A stretch of 64,000 nucleotides of DNA from Acaudatibacter sp963835495 (GTDB taxonomy: Bacteria > Pseudomonadota > Alphaproteobacteria > Caulobacterales > Caulobacteraceae): contig CAWIFQ010000003.1 of the NCBI GenBank assembly GCA_963835495.1, positions 1,736,001 through 1,800,000 of the forward strand, written 5' to 3'. How positions within the stretch are numbered: position 1 is the stretch's first letter; every line of letters starts with the position of its first letter. The position numbers and the translations under genes were made by a program. Below, piece after piece: positions 27,049 to 35,370 of this stretch. The notes under the pieces are model-generated. The model searched no databases. It was not told the DNA's origin and saw nothing but the letters and a program-made list of their open reading frames with translations.

Positions 27049-27064
27049 TGTCCGGTTTCGGACA
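27049..27064. promoter_or_regulatory. Perfect 6-4-6 palindrome (TGTCCG-N4-CGGACA), candidate operator
   Basis: TGTCCG and CGGACA flank GTTT in the 166-base gap between the divergent adaptor and response-regulator genes. It lies 61 bases before the regulator start and 89 bases before the adaptor start. The Fis-type helix-turn-helix of the regulator binds as a dimer, so a symmetric site here fits autoregulation and control of the exporter. The assignment to this regulator is inference. Confidence 0.6.
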
Positions 27065-27125
27065 CTTCGCGACGGTCCCGACTCCCGGCGCTTGCTCCAT
27101 CGGAGCCGCGCCTTAGACTGCCCGC

Positions 27126-27674
27126 ATGCCGCCCGACGCCCGCCTCCTCGTCGCCGATGACGACACGGACGTGCTCAGGGCCGCCGAGGTGGCGCTGGGA
27201 CAAGGCGGCGCGGTGATCGACGCCGCCAGCAGCCTCGATGAGCTGCTCGGCCTGGCGGAGCCGGGCCGCTACGACGCGGTGTTGCTCGACATGAACTTCG
27301 CGCCGGCCGCGCGCGACGGCGACGAAGGTCTGGCCACGCTGACAGCGCTGCGCGAACGCGACCCGGCGCTCTCGGTGGTGCTGATGACCACCTGGGGCGG
27401 GGTGGCGCTGGCGGTCGAGGGCCTTCGCCGCGGCGCCGCCAACTTCGTGCTCAAGCCGTGGCGCAACGCGGCGCTGGTCGCGATCATGGTCGACGCGGCC
27501 GCGCTCACCCGGCGGCTGCGCGCCGACGCGACCGCGCTCAACCTCGAGGACCTCGAGCGACGCGCGATCGAGAAGGCGCTGGCGATCTACGACGGCAACG
27601 TCTCGCACGCCGCGGCGGCGCTCGGCCTGACTCGCCCTGCCCTCTATCGCCGGATGGCCCGCTATGGGTTTTAG
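27126..27674 (+). CDS. Response regulator with Fis-type HTH and no AAA+ domain (ActR/RegA-like)
   Basis: A 182-residue regulator. The receiver domain carries the acidic pair DDD near residue 11, phospho-acceptor D55 (VLLDMNF), the conserved T (MTTWGG) and K (FVLKPW). A short linker leads to a C-terminal Fis-type helix-turn-helix (LAIYDGNVSHAAAALGLTRPALYRRMARYG). The central AAA+ sigma-54 domain of NtrC relatives is absent, as in ActR/PrrA/RegA. It overlaps the histidine kinase gene by 11 bases. It most likely controls the divergent ABC exporter operon through the palindrome at 27049. Confidence 0.85.
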   Translation: MPPDARLLVADDDTDVLRAAEVALGQGGAVIDAASSLDELLGLAEPGRYDAVLLDMNFAPAARDGDEGLATLTALRERDPALSVVLMTTWGGVALAVEGLRRGAANFVLKPWRNAALVAIMVDAAALTRRLRADATALNLEDLERRAIEKALAIYDGNVSHAAAALGLTRPALYRRMARYGF

Positions 27675-28986
27675 CCGCGCCCTGCCCTTCGCCGCGGGTG
27701 TCGCGGCCCGCGCGGCGATCATCGGCGCGCTCGCGTTCGCGGCGCTGACGCTGGCCGGCTGGCGCCATTACTACGCCAGCGCCGCCGTGCTGCTGGGCTT
27801 CGCGCTGCTCGTCGCGCTCGACCTGGCGCGGATCACGTCGGCGTCCGATCGCACCTTCTCCCAGTTCGTCGATGGCCTCTTCGCCGAGGGCTACGACCGG
27901 CCGGGCCGCAAGCCGGGCGCGGGCCGGCTCGGCGCGGCCATCGACCGGGCGCTGGATGGGCTGTCCCGCGTTCGCGCCGAGCGCGAGCGGCGGCTCGACT
28001 ACCTGGGCGCGCTCATCGACACCGTGCCGGCGTCGGTGCTGGTGGTGGGCGCAGGCGGGCGGCTGGAGTTCGCCAACCGGGCGGCGCGGCGCCGCCTTGG
28101 CGAGGCGGCGCAGCTCGGCGAGCTGGCTGCGCTCGGAGGCGATGCCGCGGCGCGGCTCGCCGAGGCGCCGCTCGGCTCTCGCCTGATGATCACCCTCGCC
28201 GACGGCCAGCGCGCCCTCGCCTCGGTCGGCGCGTTTGCCTCGGCCGACGGGCCGCGGCGCCTGATCGCCCTGCAAGGCCTGGCCGCCGACCTTGACGCGG
28301 TCGAGCAGGAGGCCTGGCGCGACCTGACCCGCATCCTCGCCCACGAGATGATGAACTCGCTGACACCGATCTGCTCGCTGGCCGAGTCCCTGACGGCCCT
28401 GGCGCCGGACGACGACCACGCCGGTGTCGGGGAGGCGGTCGAGGTCATCGCCCGCCGGAGCGCTGGATTGATGAACTTCGTCGAGCGTTATCGCCGGCTG
28501 GCCGACCTGCCCGCGCCCGAGCGGGTCGAGATCGGCGCCGCCGCGCTCGTGGCCGGCCCGGACACGCTGATGCGGGGCCTTGCGGCCGAACGCGGCGTCG
28601 CCTGGGAGAGCGTGGTCGAGCCGCCCGATTTCACCTTGCTGGCCGACCCCGAGCTGGTCGAGCAGGCGGTGCTCAACCTGCTCAAGAATGCGCTCGAAGC
28701 GGTCACGGGGCGGCCCCACGGGCGGGTGCGGTTGATCTGCGGGCGCGAGAACGGCCTGGTGTCGATCTCCGTGGTCGACAATGGGCCTGGACTGTCGCCG
28801 GCGCAGGCTGAAGCCGTGTTCACACCGTTCTTCACCACCAAGCCTGGCGGCTCAGGGATCGGCCTGAGCCTCGCCCGTCAGATCGCGCTGGCGCATGGCG
28901 GCCGGCTGGAACATGTGCCGGCGGCGCGCGGCGGCGCGGCGTTCAGGCTGCTGTTGCCGCAGCCCGGGCCGGCGTCGGACAGCTGA
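27664..28986 (+). CDS. Membrane sensor histidine kinase (NtrY-like)
   Basis: A 440-residue kinase. Two N-terminal membrane helices (about residues 10-52) are joined by only a very short loop, so there is almost no periplasmic sensor. A PAS-like region follows (LGALIDTVPASVLVVGAGGRLEFAN), then the H-box HEMMNSLTPI with phospho-accepting H227, the N-box LVEQAVLNLLKNALEA and G-boxes VVDNGPGL and GGSGIGLSLARQI. The H-box type (HEMMNSL) is that of NtrY-family kinases found beside exporter operons. It overlaps and is coupled to the response regulator gene. Signals probably come from within the membrane. Confidence 0.9.
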   Translation: MGFSRALPFAAGVAARAAIIGALAFAALTLAGWRHYYASAAVLLGFALLVALDLARITSASDRTFSQFVDGLFAEGYDRPGRKPGAGRLGAAIDRALDGLSRVRAERERRLDYLGALIDTVPASVLVVGAGGRLEFANRAARRRLGEAAQLGELAALGGDAAARLAEAPLGSRLMITLADGQRALASVGAFASADGPRRLIALQGLAADLDAVEQEAWRDLTRILAHEMMNSLTPICSLAESLTALAPDDDHAGVGEAVEVIARRSAGLMNFVERYRRLADLPAPERVEIGAAALVAGPDTLMRGLAAERGVAWESVVEPPDFTLLADPELVEQAVLNLLKNALEAVTGRPHGRVRLICGRENGLVSISVVDNGPGLSPAQAEAVFTPFFTTKPGGSGIGLSLARQIALAHGGRLEHVPAARGGAAFRLLLPQPGPASDS

Positions 28987-28991
28987 CGCGG

Positions 28992-30722
28992 TCAGGACGG
29001 CGAGCGCGAGCTCGACAGCTTCACGTCGGCGCGAGCCCAGGCCGTCTCGAACTGATGTCGCACGTCGGCCGCTTCGGCGTGCTTGCCCTGGGCGTCGAGC
29101 GCCTGCGCCAGGCCGAACAGCGCCCAGCCGTCGCCGCGGTAGGTCTTCAGGCTCTCGCGATAGACCGCCTCGGCTTCGGCCGGCTGGTGGTTGTCGAGCA
29201 GCGCCGCGCCAAGCAGATGGCTGACCGGCTGATGCCACCACGGCGGCTCGGTGTAGGGCAGGTTCCGCATCAGCACGTAGGCGGCGCGGAACTGCGTCAC
29301 CGCATCGGCCTTGTCGCCCTTGGCCCGGGCGATCTCGGCGTCGAGCAGCTTCAGCCCCAGCGTCGCGATCGGCTTGGCCGGTATGGCGAAGGCGTCATAG
29401 CGGCTGAAGTCGGAGACGGCGATCACCGCGTCGAGCTCGCCGCGGGCGGCCTCGGCGTCCTTCAGGTCGCCCTTGGCGGCGAAGGCGACGCCGCGGGCAT
29501 AGAGGTTGAACGCGCGGTCGATCACCAGCGCCTTCGGTGGCGGCGGCTCGGCCAGCACCGCGTCCCACTTCTCGAACCGCAGCTGGGTGGCGATCGGCGT
29601 GAAGCCGTACAACTCCGCGGACGGGACGTCCTTGGCCAGGTTGTAGGCGTCGACCGCCTTCACCAGCCGCCGCGCCGCATCGATGGCGCCCTGGTAGCGG
29701 CCAGACATCTCGCTAGAGGTCCAGAGGAAGTGGATGTTGTGGCCGTAGTAGCCGGCCGGATAGTAGCCCTGCGCCTTGCAGGCGGCGATGTAGGCTTCGT
29801 CCACCAGGGCGGCTTGCTCGTTGACCCGCTCGGCGTCGGCGAAGCGGCCAACGCGGTAGTAGATGTGCGAGGGCATGTGCACGATGTGCCCCGCCCCCGG
29901 CATCAGCTTCAGCAGCCGGTCCGACGCCGCCTCGGCGCGCTCCGGCGTGGTCGTCGCCTCGACCGCGTGGATATAGAGGTGCAGCGCGCCCGGATGGTTC
30001 GGGTCGCGCTTGATGATGCTCTCCAGCGTCGCGACGATCTCCGGCGCATGCCCCTTCGGCGTGACGCCATCCTGCCCCCAGTAGTCCCAGGGCTGGGTGT
30101 CCATCATCGCCTCGGCGTAGAAGGTCCCGGCGTCGAGGTCGTCCGGGTAGGCGCGCCACAGCTCGCCCATCGCCTTCGCGAACGCCTCGTCGAGTGCGTG
30201 GCGATCGGCTTTCGGGTCGGCCGAATAGCGGGCCGCAAGGGCCTCGATCCAGGCGCGTTCCTCGGGGCTGGCCTTGGGCGCCAGCGCCCTCGCCTTCTGC
30301 AGCGCCGCCCAGGCCGGCGCGACGGCGTCGGGCGGCATCGGCAGGTTGATGTTCGGCCCGAGCGCTTCGGCGACGCCCCACCAGCACATCGCGCAGTCCG
30401 GATCGAGCCGGGCGGCCTCGCGGAACGAGCGGATCGCCTCGGCGTGGTTGAAGCCGAACAGCAGGTTGACGCCCTGGTCGAAGAAGGCCTGCGTCTGCGG
30501 GTTCTTGGTCGAGATCGGGTGCTTGTGGTCGCCCAGGCCCTGGAACACCGGCGCGCCCGGCTTGTCGGCTTCGCCGGCGTAGACCGACGGCATCGGCCCC
30601 ACCATCAGCATGCCGCCCTGCTGCATGCCGGGCATGTCGCCCATCGGATCGGCGGCCGCTGCGCCGGACAGCAACACGGCCGCCAGCGTCAGCGCCGGCC
30701 AGACTTGCTTCGAACCGATCAT
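28992..30722 (-). CDS. Secreted tetratricopeptide-repeat protein
   Basis: A 576-residue protein with a signal peptide (about residues 1-23), then a methionine/glycine-rich stretch (PMGDMPGMQQGGMLMVG). Helical TPR-like repeats follow, starting with FFDQGVNLLFGFNHAEAIRSFREAARLDPDC. CAMCWW gives a CxxC pair. HIVHMPSHIYYRVGRFADAERVNEQA is a histidine-rich segment typical of this family of periplasmic TPR proteins. I chose ATG 30722, which puts the signal peptide first. The Met/His/Cys content could bind metal, but this is inference. It is convergent with the kinase gene. Confidence 0.75.
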   Translation of the reverse strand: MIGSKQVWPALTLAAVLLSGAAAADPMGDMPGMQQGGMLMVGPMPSVYAGEADKPGAPVFQGLGDHKHPISTKNPQTQAFFDQGVNLLFGFNHAEAIRSFREAARLDPDCAMCWWGVAEALGPNINLPMPPDAVAPAWAALQKARALAPKASPEERAWIEALAARYSADPKADRHALDEAFAKAMGELWRAYPDDLDAGTFYAEAMMDTQPWDYWGQDGVTPKGHAPEIVATLESIIKRDPNHPGALHLYIHAVEATTTPERAEAASDRLLKLMPGAGHIVHMPSHIYYRVGRFADAERVNEQAALVDEAYIAACKAQGYYPAGYYGHNIHFLWTSSEMSGRYQGAIDAARRLVKAVDAYNLAKDVPSAELYGFTPIATQLRFEKWDAVLAEPPPPKALVIDRAFNLYARGVAFAAKGDLKDAEAARGELDAVIAVSDFSRYDAFAIPAKPIATLGLKLLDAEIARAKGDKADAVTQFRAAYVLMRNLPYTEPPWWHQPVSHLLGAALLDNHQPAEAEAVYRESLKTYRGDGWALFGLAQALDAQGKHAEAADVRHQFETAWARADVKLSSSRSPS

Positions 30723-30850
30723 GTCATCCACTCCCCTGGAAGGCCGAGCAGAGCTTAGCCGCGCCGGCCACCAGTCCAAAGCCGCCGCTTGGGTCTCGTC
30801 CGAGCCGCTCGGCGATGTATGCTCCCGGCGTCGCTCAGAGAGGCGTCCCG

Positions 30851-32026
30851 ATGCCCGATAGCCAACTCCCCCTCGCCGGCCTTCGGGTCCTCGACCTGAC
30901 GCTGGCCCGCGCCGGACCCACGTGTGTGCGGCACCTCGCGGACTGGGGCGCGGACGTGATCGCGGTGTCGCCGCCCGGCGAAGGGCGCGACGTGATCGGG
31001 CGCGACGGCTCCGACTTCCAGAACCTGCATCGCAACAAGCGCTTCATCAGCCTCGACCTGAAGACCGAGCGCGGCCACGCCGCCTTTCTCAAGCTCGCCG
31101 CGCGCGCCGACGTCGTGGTGGAGAACATGCGCGCGCCGGTGAAGCGGCGGCTGAAGATCGCCTACGAGGACCTGAAGCCGATCAATCCGCGCCTGGTGTA
31201 TGGCTCGATCAGCGGGTTCGGCCAGGACGGGCCCTATGCCGAGCGCGCCGGCGTCGACCAGATCGCCCAGGGCCTCGGCGGCCTGATGTCGATCACCGGC
31301 GAACCCGGGCGCGGGCCGATGCGCGCCGGCATCGCCATCTCCGACGTCACCGCCGGTACATTGCTGGCGCTGGCGATCATGATGGCGCTGTACGAGCGCC
31401 AGCGCACCGGCGAGGGCCGCTACGTGCACACCTCGCTGCTGGAATCGCAGATCTTCCTGCTCGATTTCCAGGCCGCGCGCTGGCTGATGGCCGGCGAGGT
31501 CGCAGGCCAGATGGGCAACGACCATCCGACCATCTGCCCGATGGGCGTGTTTCCCGCCGCCGACGGGCCGATCAACATCGCCGCCTCGACCCCGGCCCAG
31601 TTCGCCCGCTTCTGCGAGGCGGCCGAACGGCCGGACTGGCTGGAGGACGAGCGGTTTTCCGGCGCCCGCCGCCGCACCGAGCACCGCGAGGCGCTGAACG
31701 CCGCCATCGCCGAGGAGACCCGCAAGCGCCCCGCCGCCTGGTGGGTCGAACGGCTCGAGGCGGCCGGCATTCCCTGCGGGCCGATCCTCACCATCGACCA
31801 GATGTTCGCCGATCCGCAGGTCCGACACCTCGGCATGGCGACGCCGGTAGACCATCCCAGGCTGGGCCAAACGGCGATGGTCGCCACCCCGATCAACATG
31901 GCCGGACTGGAGACTGGCGTGCGGCAAGTCGCCCCGCTCGCGCCCGCCGACACCGACGCCGTGCTGGCCGAGATCGGCTACAAGCCGGACGAGATCGCCG
32001 CAATGCGCACCGATCGGGTCATCTAA
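30851..32026 (+). CDS. CaiB/BaiF-family (type III) CoA-transferase
   Basis: A 391-residue family III CoA-transferase. It has the N-terminal LAGLRVLDLTLARAGP, WGADVIAVSPP, the segment DLKTERGHAAFLKLAARADVVVENMR with the conserved Asp region, and YGSISGFGQDGPYAERAGVDQIAQ. These enzymes move CoA between organic acids in the cytoplasm. It lies with a crotonase and an acyl-CoA ligase in the same 4 kb, suggesting organic-acid breakdown, though they are on mixed strands. Start ATG 30851 was chosen because family sequence begins there. Confidence 0.9.
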   Translation: MPDSQLPLAGLRVLDLTLARAGPTCVRHLADWGADVIAVSPPGEGRDVIGRDGSDFQNLHRNKRFISLDLKTERGHAAFLKLAARADVVVENMRAPVKRRLKIAYEDLKPINPRLVYGSISGFGQDGPYAERAGVDQIAQGLGGLMSITGEPGRGPMRAGIAISDVTAGTLLALAIMMALYERQRTGEGRYVHTSLLESQIFLLDFQAARWLMAGEVAGQMGNDHPTICPMGVFPAADGPINIAASTPAQFARFCEAAERPDWLEDERFSGARRRTEHREALNAAIAEETRKRPAAWWVERLEAAGIPCGPILTIDQMFADPQVRHLGMATPVDHPRLGQTAMVATPINMAGLETGVRQVAPLAPADTDAVLAEIGYKPDEIAAMRTDRVI

Positions 32027-32079
32027 GACGATTTTGCGCTTGGCTTAAGCGTGCCGGGGTGGCTATGAGGCGCTCGACC

Positions 32080-32410
32080 ATGAAGCCACCAAAACTAGGA
32101 AGCTACGCCGAGCGCCAAGCGCACTCCGCGGAAGCGAAGAAGGCCCTTGTGGCCAAATTCAAGCCTAAGCCTACCATCGTCGATCCGGAATTCGAGGAGC
32201 GCCGCCTCGCCCGCCAGATCGAACTGGAGGAGTTGCGCGCCCAGCGCGCCGCCGAGCGCGAGGCCAAGCGGCACGAAGTCGGCGAAGAAGCAGGCCGAGC
32301 GTCAGGCTCTCGAGGCCGAGATCGCCGAGGCGATGGAGCTGGAGCTGCGCGCCAAGCAAAAGGCCGCTCGAGACGCGCGGTACGCGGCCAGGAAACAGCG
32401 TCGGAAGTAG
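32080..32410 (+). pseudogene. DUF6481-family small basic protein, frame broken once
   Basis: A small charged protein of about 110 residues, rich in alanine, lysine, arginine and glutamate and predicted to be nearly all helix or coiled coil. The start (MKPPKLGSYAERQAHSAEAKKALVAKF) and the end (QKAARDARYAARKQRRK) resemble DUF6481 proteins common in alpha-proteobacteria. They lie in two frames that meet near 32283. One extra or missing base there explains it. Function is unknown. An in-frame ATG at 32065 is an alternative start. Confidence 0.6.
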
Positions 32411-32428
32411 CCCGGCACTCCGGGCGGC

Positions 32429-33238
32429 TCACGCTCCCCGGAACGCCGGCGTCCTCTTTTCCATGAAGGCGGTGCGGCCTTCCTTGAAGTCTGCGCTGTC
32501 GAAGCAGGCGGCGACGGCGGCTTCGACCTCGGCGAGGCGGCGCTTTTCGGGATCGCGCAGGGCCTCGCGGGCGGCGATCTTGGCGGCGCGCACCGTGAGC
32601 GGGGCATTGGCGCCGATCATCCCGGCATATTCGCGCACCAGAGTCTCCAGTTGGTCCCGCGGCGCGACGCGGTTGACCAGGCCGATCCGCAGCGCCTCCT
32701 CGGCGGAGAACTGGCGGGCGGTGAACAGGATCTCCTTGGCGATCGCCGGTCCGACCACGTCGATCAGCGCCTTGACCCCGCCGAAGCCGTAGCCGAGGCC
32801 CAGCCGCGCGGCCGGAATGGCGAAGCGCGAGTCATCGGAGCAGATGCGCAAGTCGCAGGTCAGCGCGACGGCGAGGCCGCCGCCGATGCAGTAGCCGCGG
32901 ATCATGGCGATGGTCGGCTTGGAGATGCCGGCCATGGCGACATTGGCCGCCGCCGAAGCGCTGGAGTAGCGCGCCTCGGCGCTCGCATCGCTGCGCTCGG
33001 CCTCGAACTGGGAGATGTCGGCGCCGGAGACGAACGCGCGCTCGCCCGCGCCGGTGAACACCACCACCCGCACCTCGGGGTCGGCCTCGAACGCGGCCAG
33101 CACGTCGGGGATCGCCCGCCACATGTCGAGCGAGACGGCGTTGCGGCGCTCCGGATTGTTGAAGATCATCCAGCCGATCGCGCCGTCCTTGCGGCCGATC
33201 AGTCTTTCGACGCCCAGATCCATCGCCACCGCGTCCAT
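32429..33238 (-). CDS. Enoyl-CoA hydratase-related protein (crotonase)
   Basis: A 269-residue crotonase-fold protein: IGWMIFNNPERRNAVSLDMW, the oxyanion-hole segment AFVSGADISQFE, and MIRGYCIGGGLAVALTCDLRIC with FAIPAARLGLGYGFGGVKALIDVVG. The usual catalytic glutamates are replaced in this last segment (PAARLGLGYG), as in isomerase- or decarboxylase-like family members, so hydratase activity is not assured. It is divergent from the malonyl-CoA-synthetase-like gene with 65 bases between. Confidence 0.8.
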   Translation of the reverse strand: MDAVAMDLGVERLIGRKDGAIGWMIFNNPERRNAVSLDMWRAIPDVLAAFEADPEVRVVVFTGAGERAFVSGADISQFEAERSDASAEARYSSASAAANVAMAGISKPTIAMIRGYCIGGGLAVALTCDLRICSDDSRFAIPAARLGLGYGFGGVKALIDVVGPAIAKEILFTARQFSAEEALRIGLVNRVAPRDQLETLVREYAGMIGANAPLTVRAAKIAAREALRDPEKRRLAEVEAAVAACFDSADFKEGRTAFMEKRTPAFRGA

Positions 33239-33303
33239 CGCGCATCCCTCGAAGAGCGCGGCGACGTTGACAACCGCCGCCGCCTCCCGTCAACCGCAGG
33301 GGC

Positions 33304-34702
33304 ATGAACGGCAACCTCTACGCCCTGATCGCCTCGCGCTTCCCGCAGGATCGCAGCCAGGCTGTTCCTGGAGACGTTCGACGGGCGGCGGATCACATAC
33401 GGCGAGATGGAGGCCGGCGCCGGACGGCTGGCCGCGCTGCTCAAGGCGAAGGGACTTGCCCCGGGCGACCGCCTGGCGGTGCAGGCGCCGAAGAGCCCGG
33501 AAGGGGTGATGCTCTACCTGGCCGCGCTGAAAGTCGGCGCGGTGTTCCTGCCGCTCAACACCGCCTACACCCAGGCCGAGATCGACTATTTCGTCGCGGA
33601 CGCCGAGCCGGCCCTCTTCGTCACCGACGCCGTGGCGCTCGCGGCCGAGGCGGCGCGCCTCGCGACCCTGGACGAGGTCTATCAGGCGGCGCCGCAAGAC
33701 CTCGCCGCGATCCTCTACACCAGCGGCACCACCGGCCGCTCCAAGGGCGCGATGCTGAGCCACGCGGCGCTGGCCGCCAACGGTCAGGCGCTGACCGACG
33801 CCTGGGGCTTCACCAGCGCCGACGTACTGCTGCACGCCCTGCCGATCTACCACGTGCACGGCCTCTTCATCGCCCTGCACTGCGTCTTCCTCTCCGGCGC
33901 CAAGGTGCTCTGGCTGCCCAAGTTCGACGAGGCCGAGGTGCTGGCCGCCATGCCCCGGTCGACCGTGATGATGGGCGTGCCGACCTTCTACACGCGGCTG
34001 CTGACCAACCCCAACTTCACGCGGGAAGCCGCGGAAACCATGCGGCTTTTCATCTGCGGCTCGGCTCCGCTGCTGCCCTCGACCTTCGCCGATTTCGAGG
34101 ACCGGATCGGCCAGCCGATCCTCGAGCGCTATGGCATGAGCGAGGCGGCGATCATCACCACCAACCCGCTGGTGGGCGACCGGATCGCCGGCAGCGTCGG
34201 CTACGCCTTGCCGGGCGTGGCGTTGCGGATCGCCGATGACGGTATCCTGCAGATCAAAGGCCCCAGCGTCACCACCGGCTATTGGCGCAAGCCGGAGAAG
34301 ACCGCCGAGGCCTTCACCGCCGACGGCTATTTCATCACCGGCGATATCGGCCGGCTGGACGAGACCGGGCGGCTCTGGCTCTCGGGCCGATCCAGCGACC
34401 TGATCATCTCCGGCGGACTCAACGTCTACCCCAAGGAGATCGAGCTGGTGCTCGACGAGATGGCTGGGGTGGTCGAGAGCGCAGTGATCGGCTGCCCGCA
34501 CCCCGACTTTGGCGAGGCGGTGGTCGCCGTGGTCGCCGGCGAGGGCGACGAGGCGGCGATGATCGCCGCCACGCGCACCCAACTGGCCGTGTTCAAGTGC
34601 CCCAAGCGGGTGTTCTTCGTCGCGGACCTGCCGCGCAACACGATGGGCAAGGTGCTGAAGGCGGAACTGCGCCGCACCTACGGCGACGTGTTCAAGACGT
34701 GA
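33304..34702 (+). pseudogene. Malonyl-CoA-synthetase-like acyl-CoA ligase (MatB type), frame broken once
   Basis: Read through one frame change near 33360 (RSQ to LFLETFDGRRITYGEMEAG), this is an AMP-forming ligase of about 466 residues. It has ILYTSGTTGRSKGAMLSH (P-loop), LPIYHVHGLFIALHC, ERYGMSEA, the hinge TGDIGRLDETGRLWLSGRSSDLIISGGLNVYPKEIE and the C-terminal RNTMGKVLK with the catalytic lysine. HVHGL and overall length resemble malonyl-CoA synthetases (MatB/RpoMatB). It would convert malonate or methylmalonate to the CoA ester. The break may be a sequencing error. Confidence 0.75.
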
Positions 34703-34735
34703 GGCTCGCGTAGGACCCGCGCGACGGGTGTGGCG

Positions 34736-35269
34736 CTACCGGATGACCCCGCAGGCGATCCGGCCGCCGCCGCCGCCCAGGGGCTCGGGCTTGTCGGAAT
34801 AGTTGTCGCCGCCGGCGTGGATCACGACACTGTGGCCCTTGAGCCGGGTGACATTGGTGAGGCGCGGCGCGAACAGGGTATCGTGATCCGTGCCGTTGGC
34901 GTCGACGGTCAGGTAGGGCAGATCGCCAAGGTGCCCCTTGCCATGCGGGCCCCTGTGCCTGCCTGTCCCCATCGGGTCGTAGTGGCCGCCGGCCGCCCCG
35001 GCGGGCGTCGGCGCGCCGTTGACCTCCGCCGGCCCGCACGAGGCGTTCTGGTGGACGTGGAAGTCGTGCTGGCCGGGCGGCAGCCTGTAGAGGCGGACCG
35101 TGATCCTCGCGCCGCCGGACCTATCGCGGAACACCACCCTGCCGGCCGGGCCGCCGACGCCGGTCGGCGCGGCGAGGAAGACATCGGCATGCACTGTCGC
35201 CGCCAAGAGCGGCGTCGCGCACGCCAGGCCGCTGGCCGCCGTCAGCGCCGCTGCGATGATCCTCGACAT
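34736..35269 (-). CDS. sodC: Periplasmic Cu/Zn superoxide dismutase
   Basis: A 177-residue exported Cu/Zn superoxide dismutase with a signal peptide (about residues 1-24). Metal-site segments are visible: HDFHVHQNASC (copper histidines and first disulfide Cys), AGGHYDPMG and HGKGHLGDLP (bridging and zinc His/Asp), HDTLFA, VVIHAGGDNYSD (last copper His), and RIACGVI with the second Cys. It detoxifies superoxide in the periplasm. The gene is convergent with the ligase gene and divergent from glcD. Confidence 0.95.
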   Translation of the reverse strand: MSRIIAAALTAASGLACATPLLAATVHADVFLAAPTGVGGPAGRVVFRDRSGGARITVRLYRLPPGQHDFHVHQNASCGPAEVNGAPTPAGAAGGHYDPMGTGRHRGPHGKGHLGDLPYLTVDANGTDHDTLFAPRLTNVTRLKGHSVVIHAGGDNYSDKPEPLGGGGGRIACGVIR

Positions 35270-35370
35270 GCCCTGCTCCCGCTGATCGACCGGGTGCGAA
35301 ACTAACGGACAGCGACGCTTGCGTCGACGCGGCGGCGTTGCCCCGGCCAGCCTTCGGTCTAAGAAGGCGC

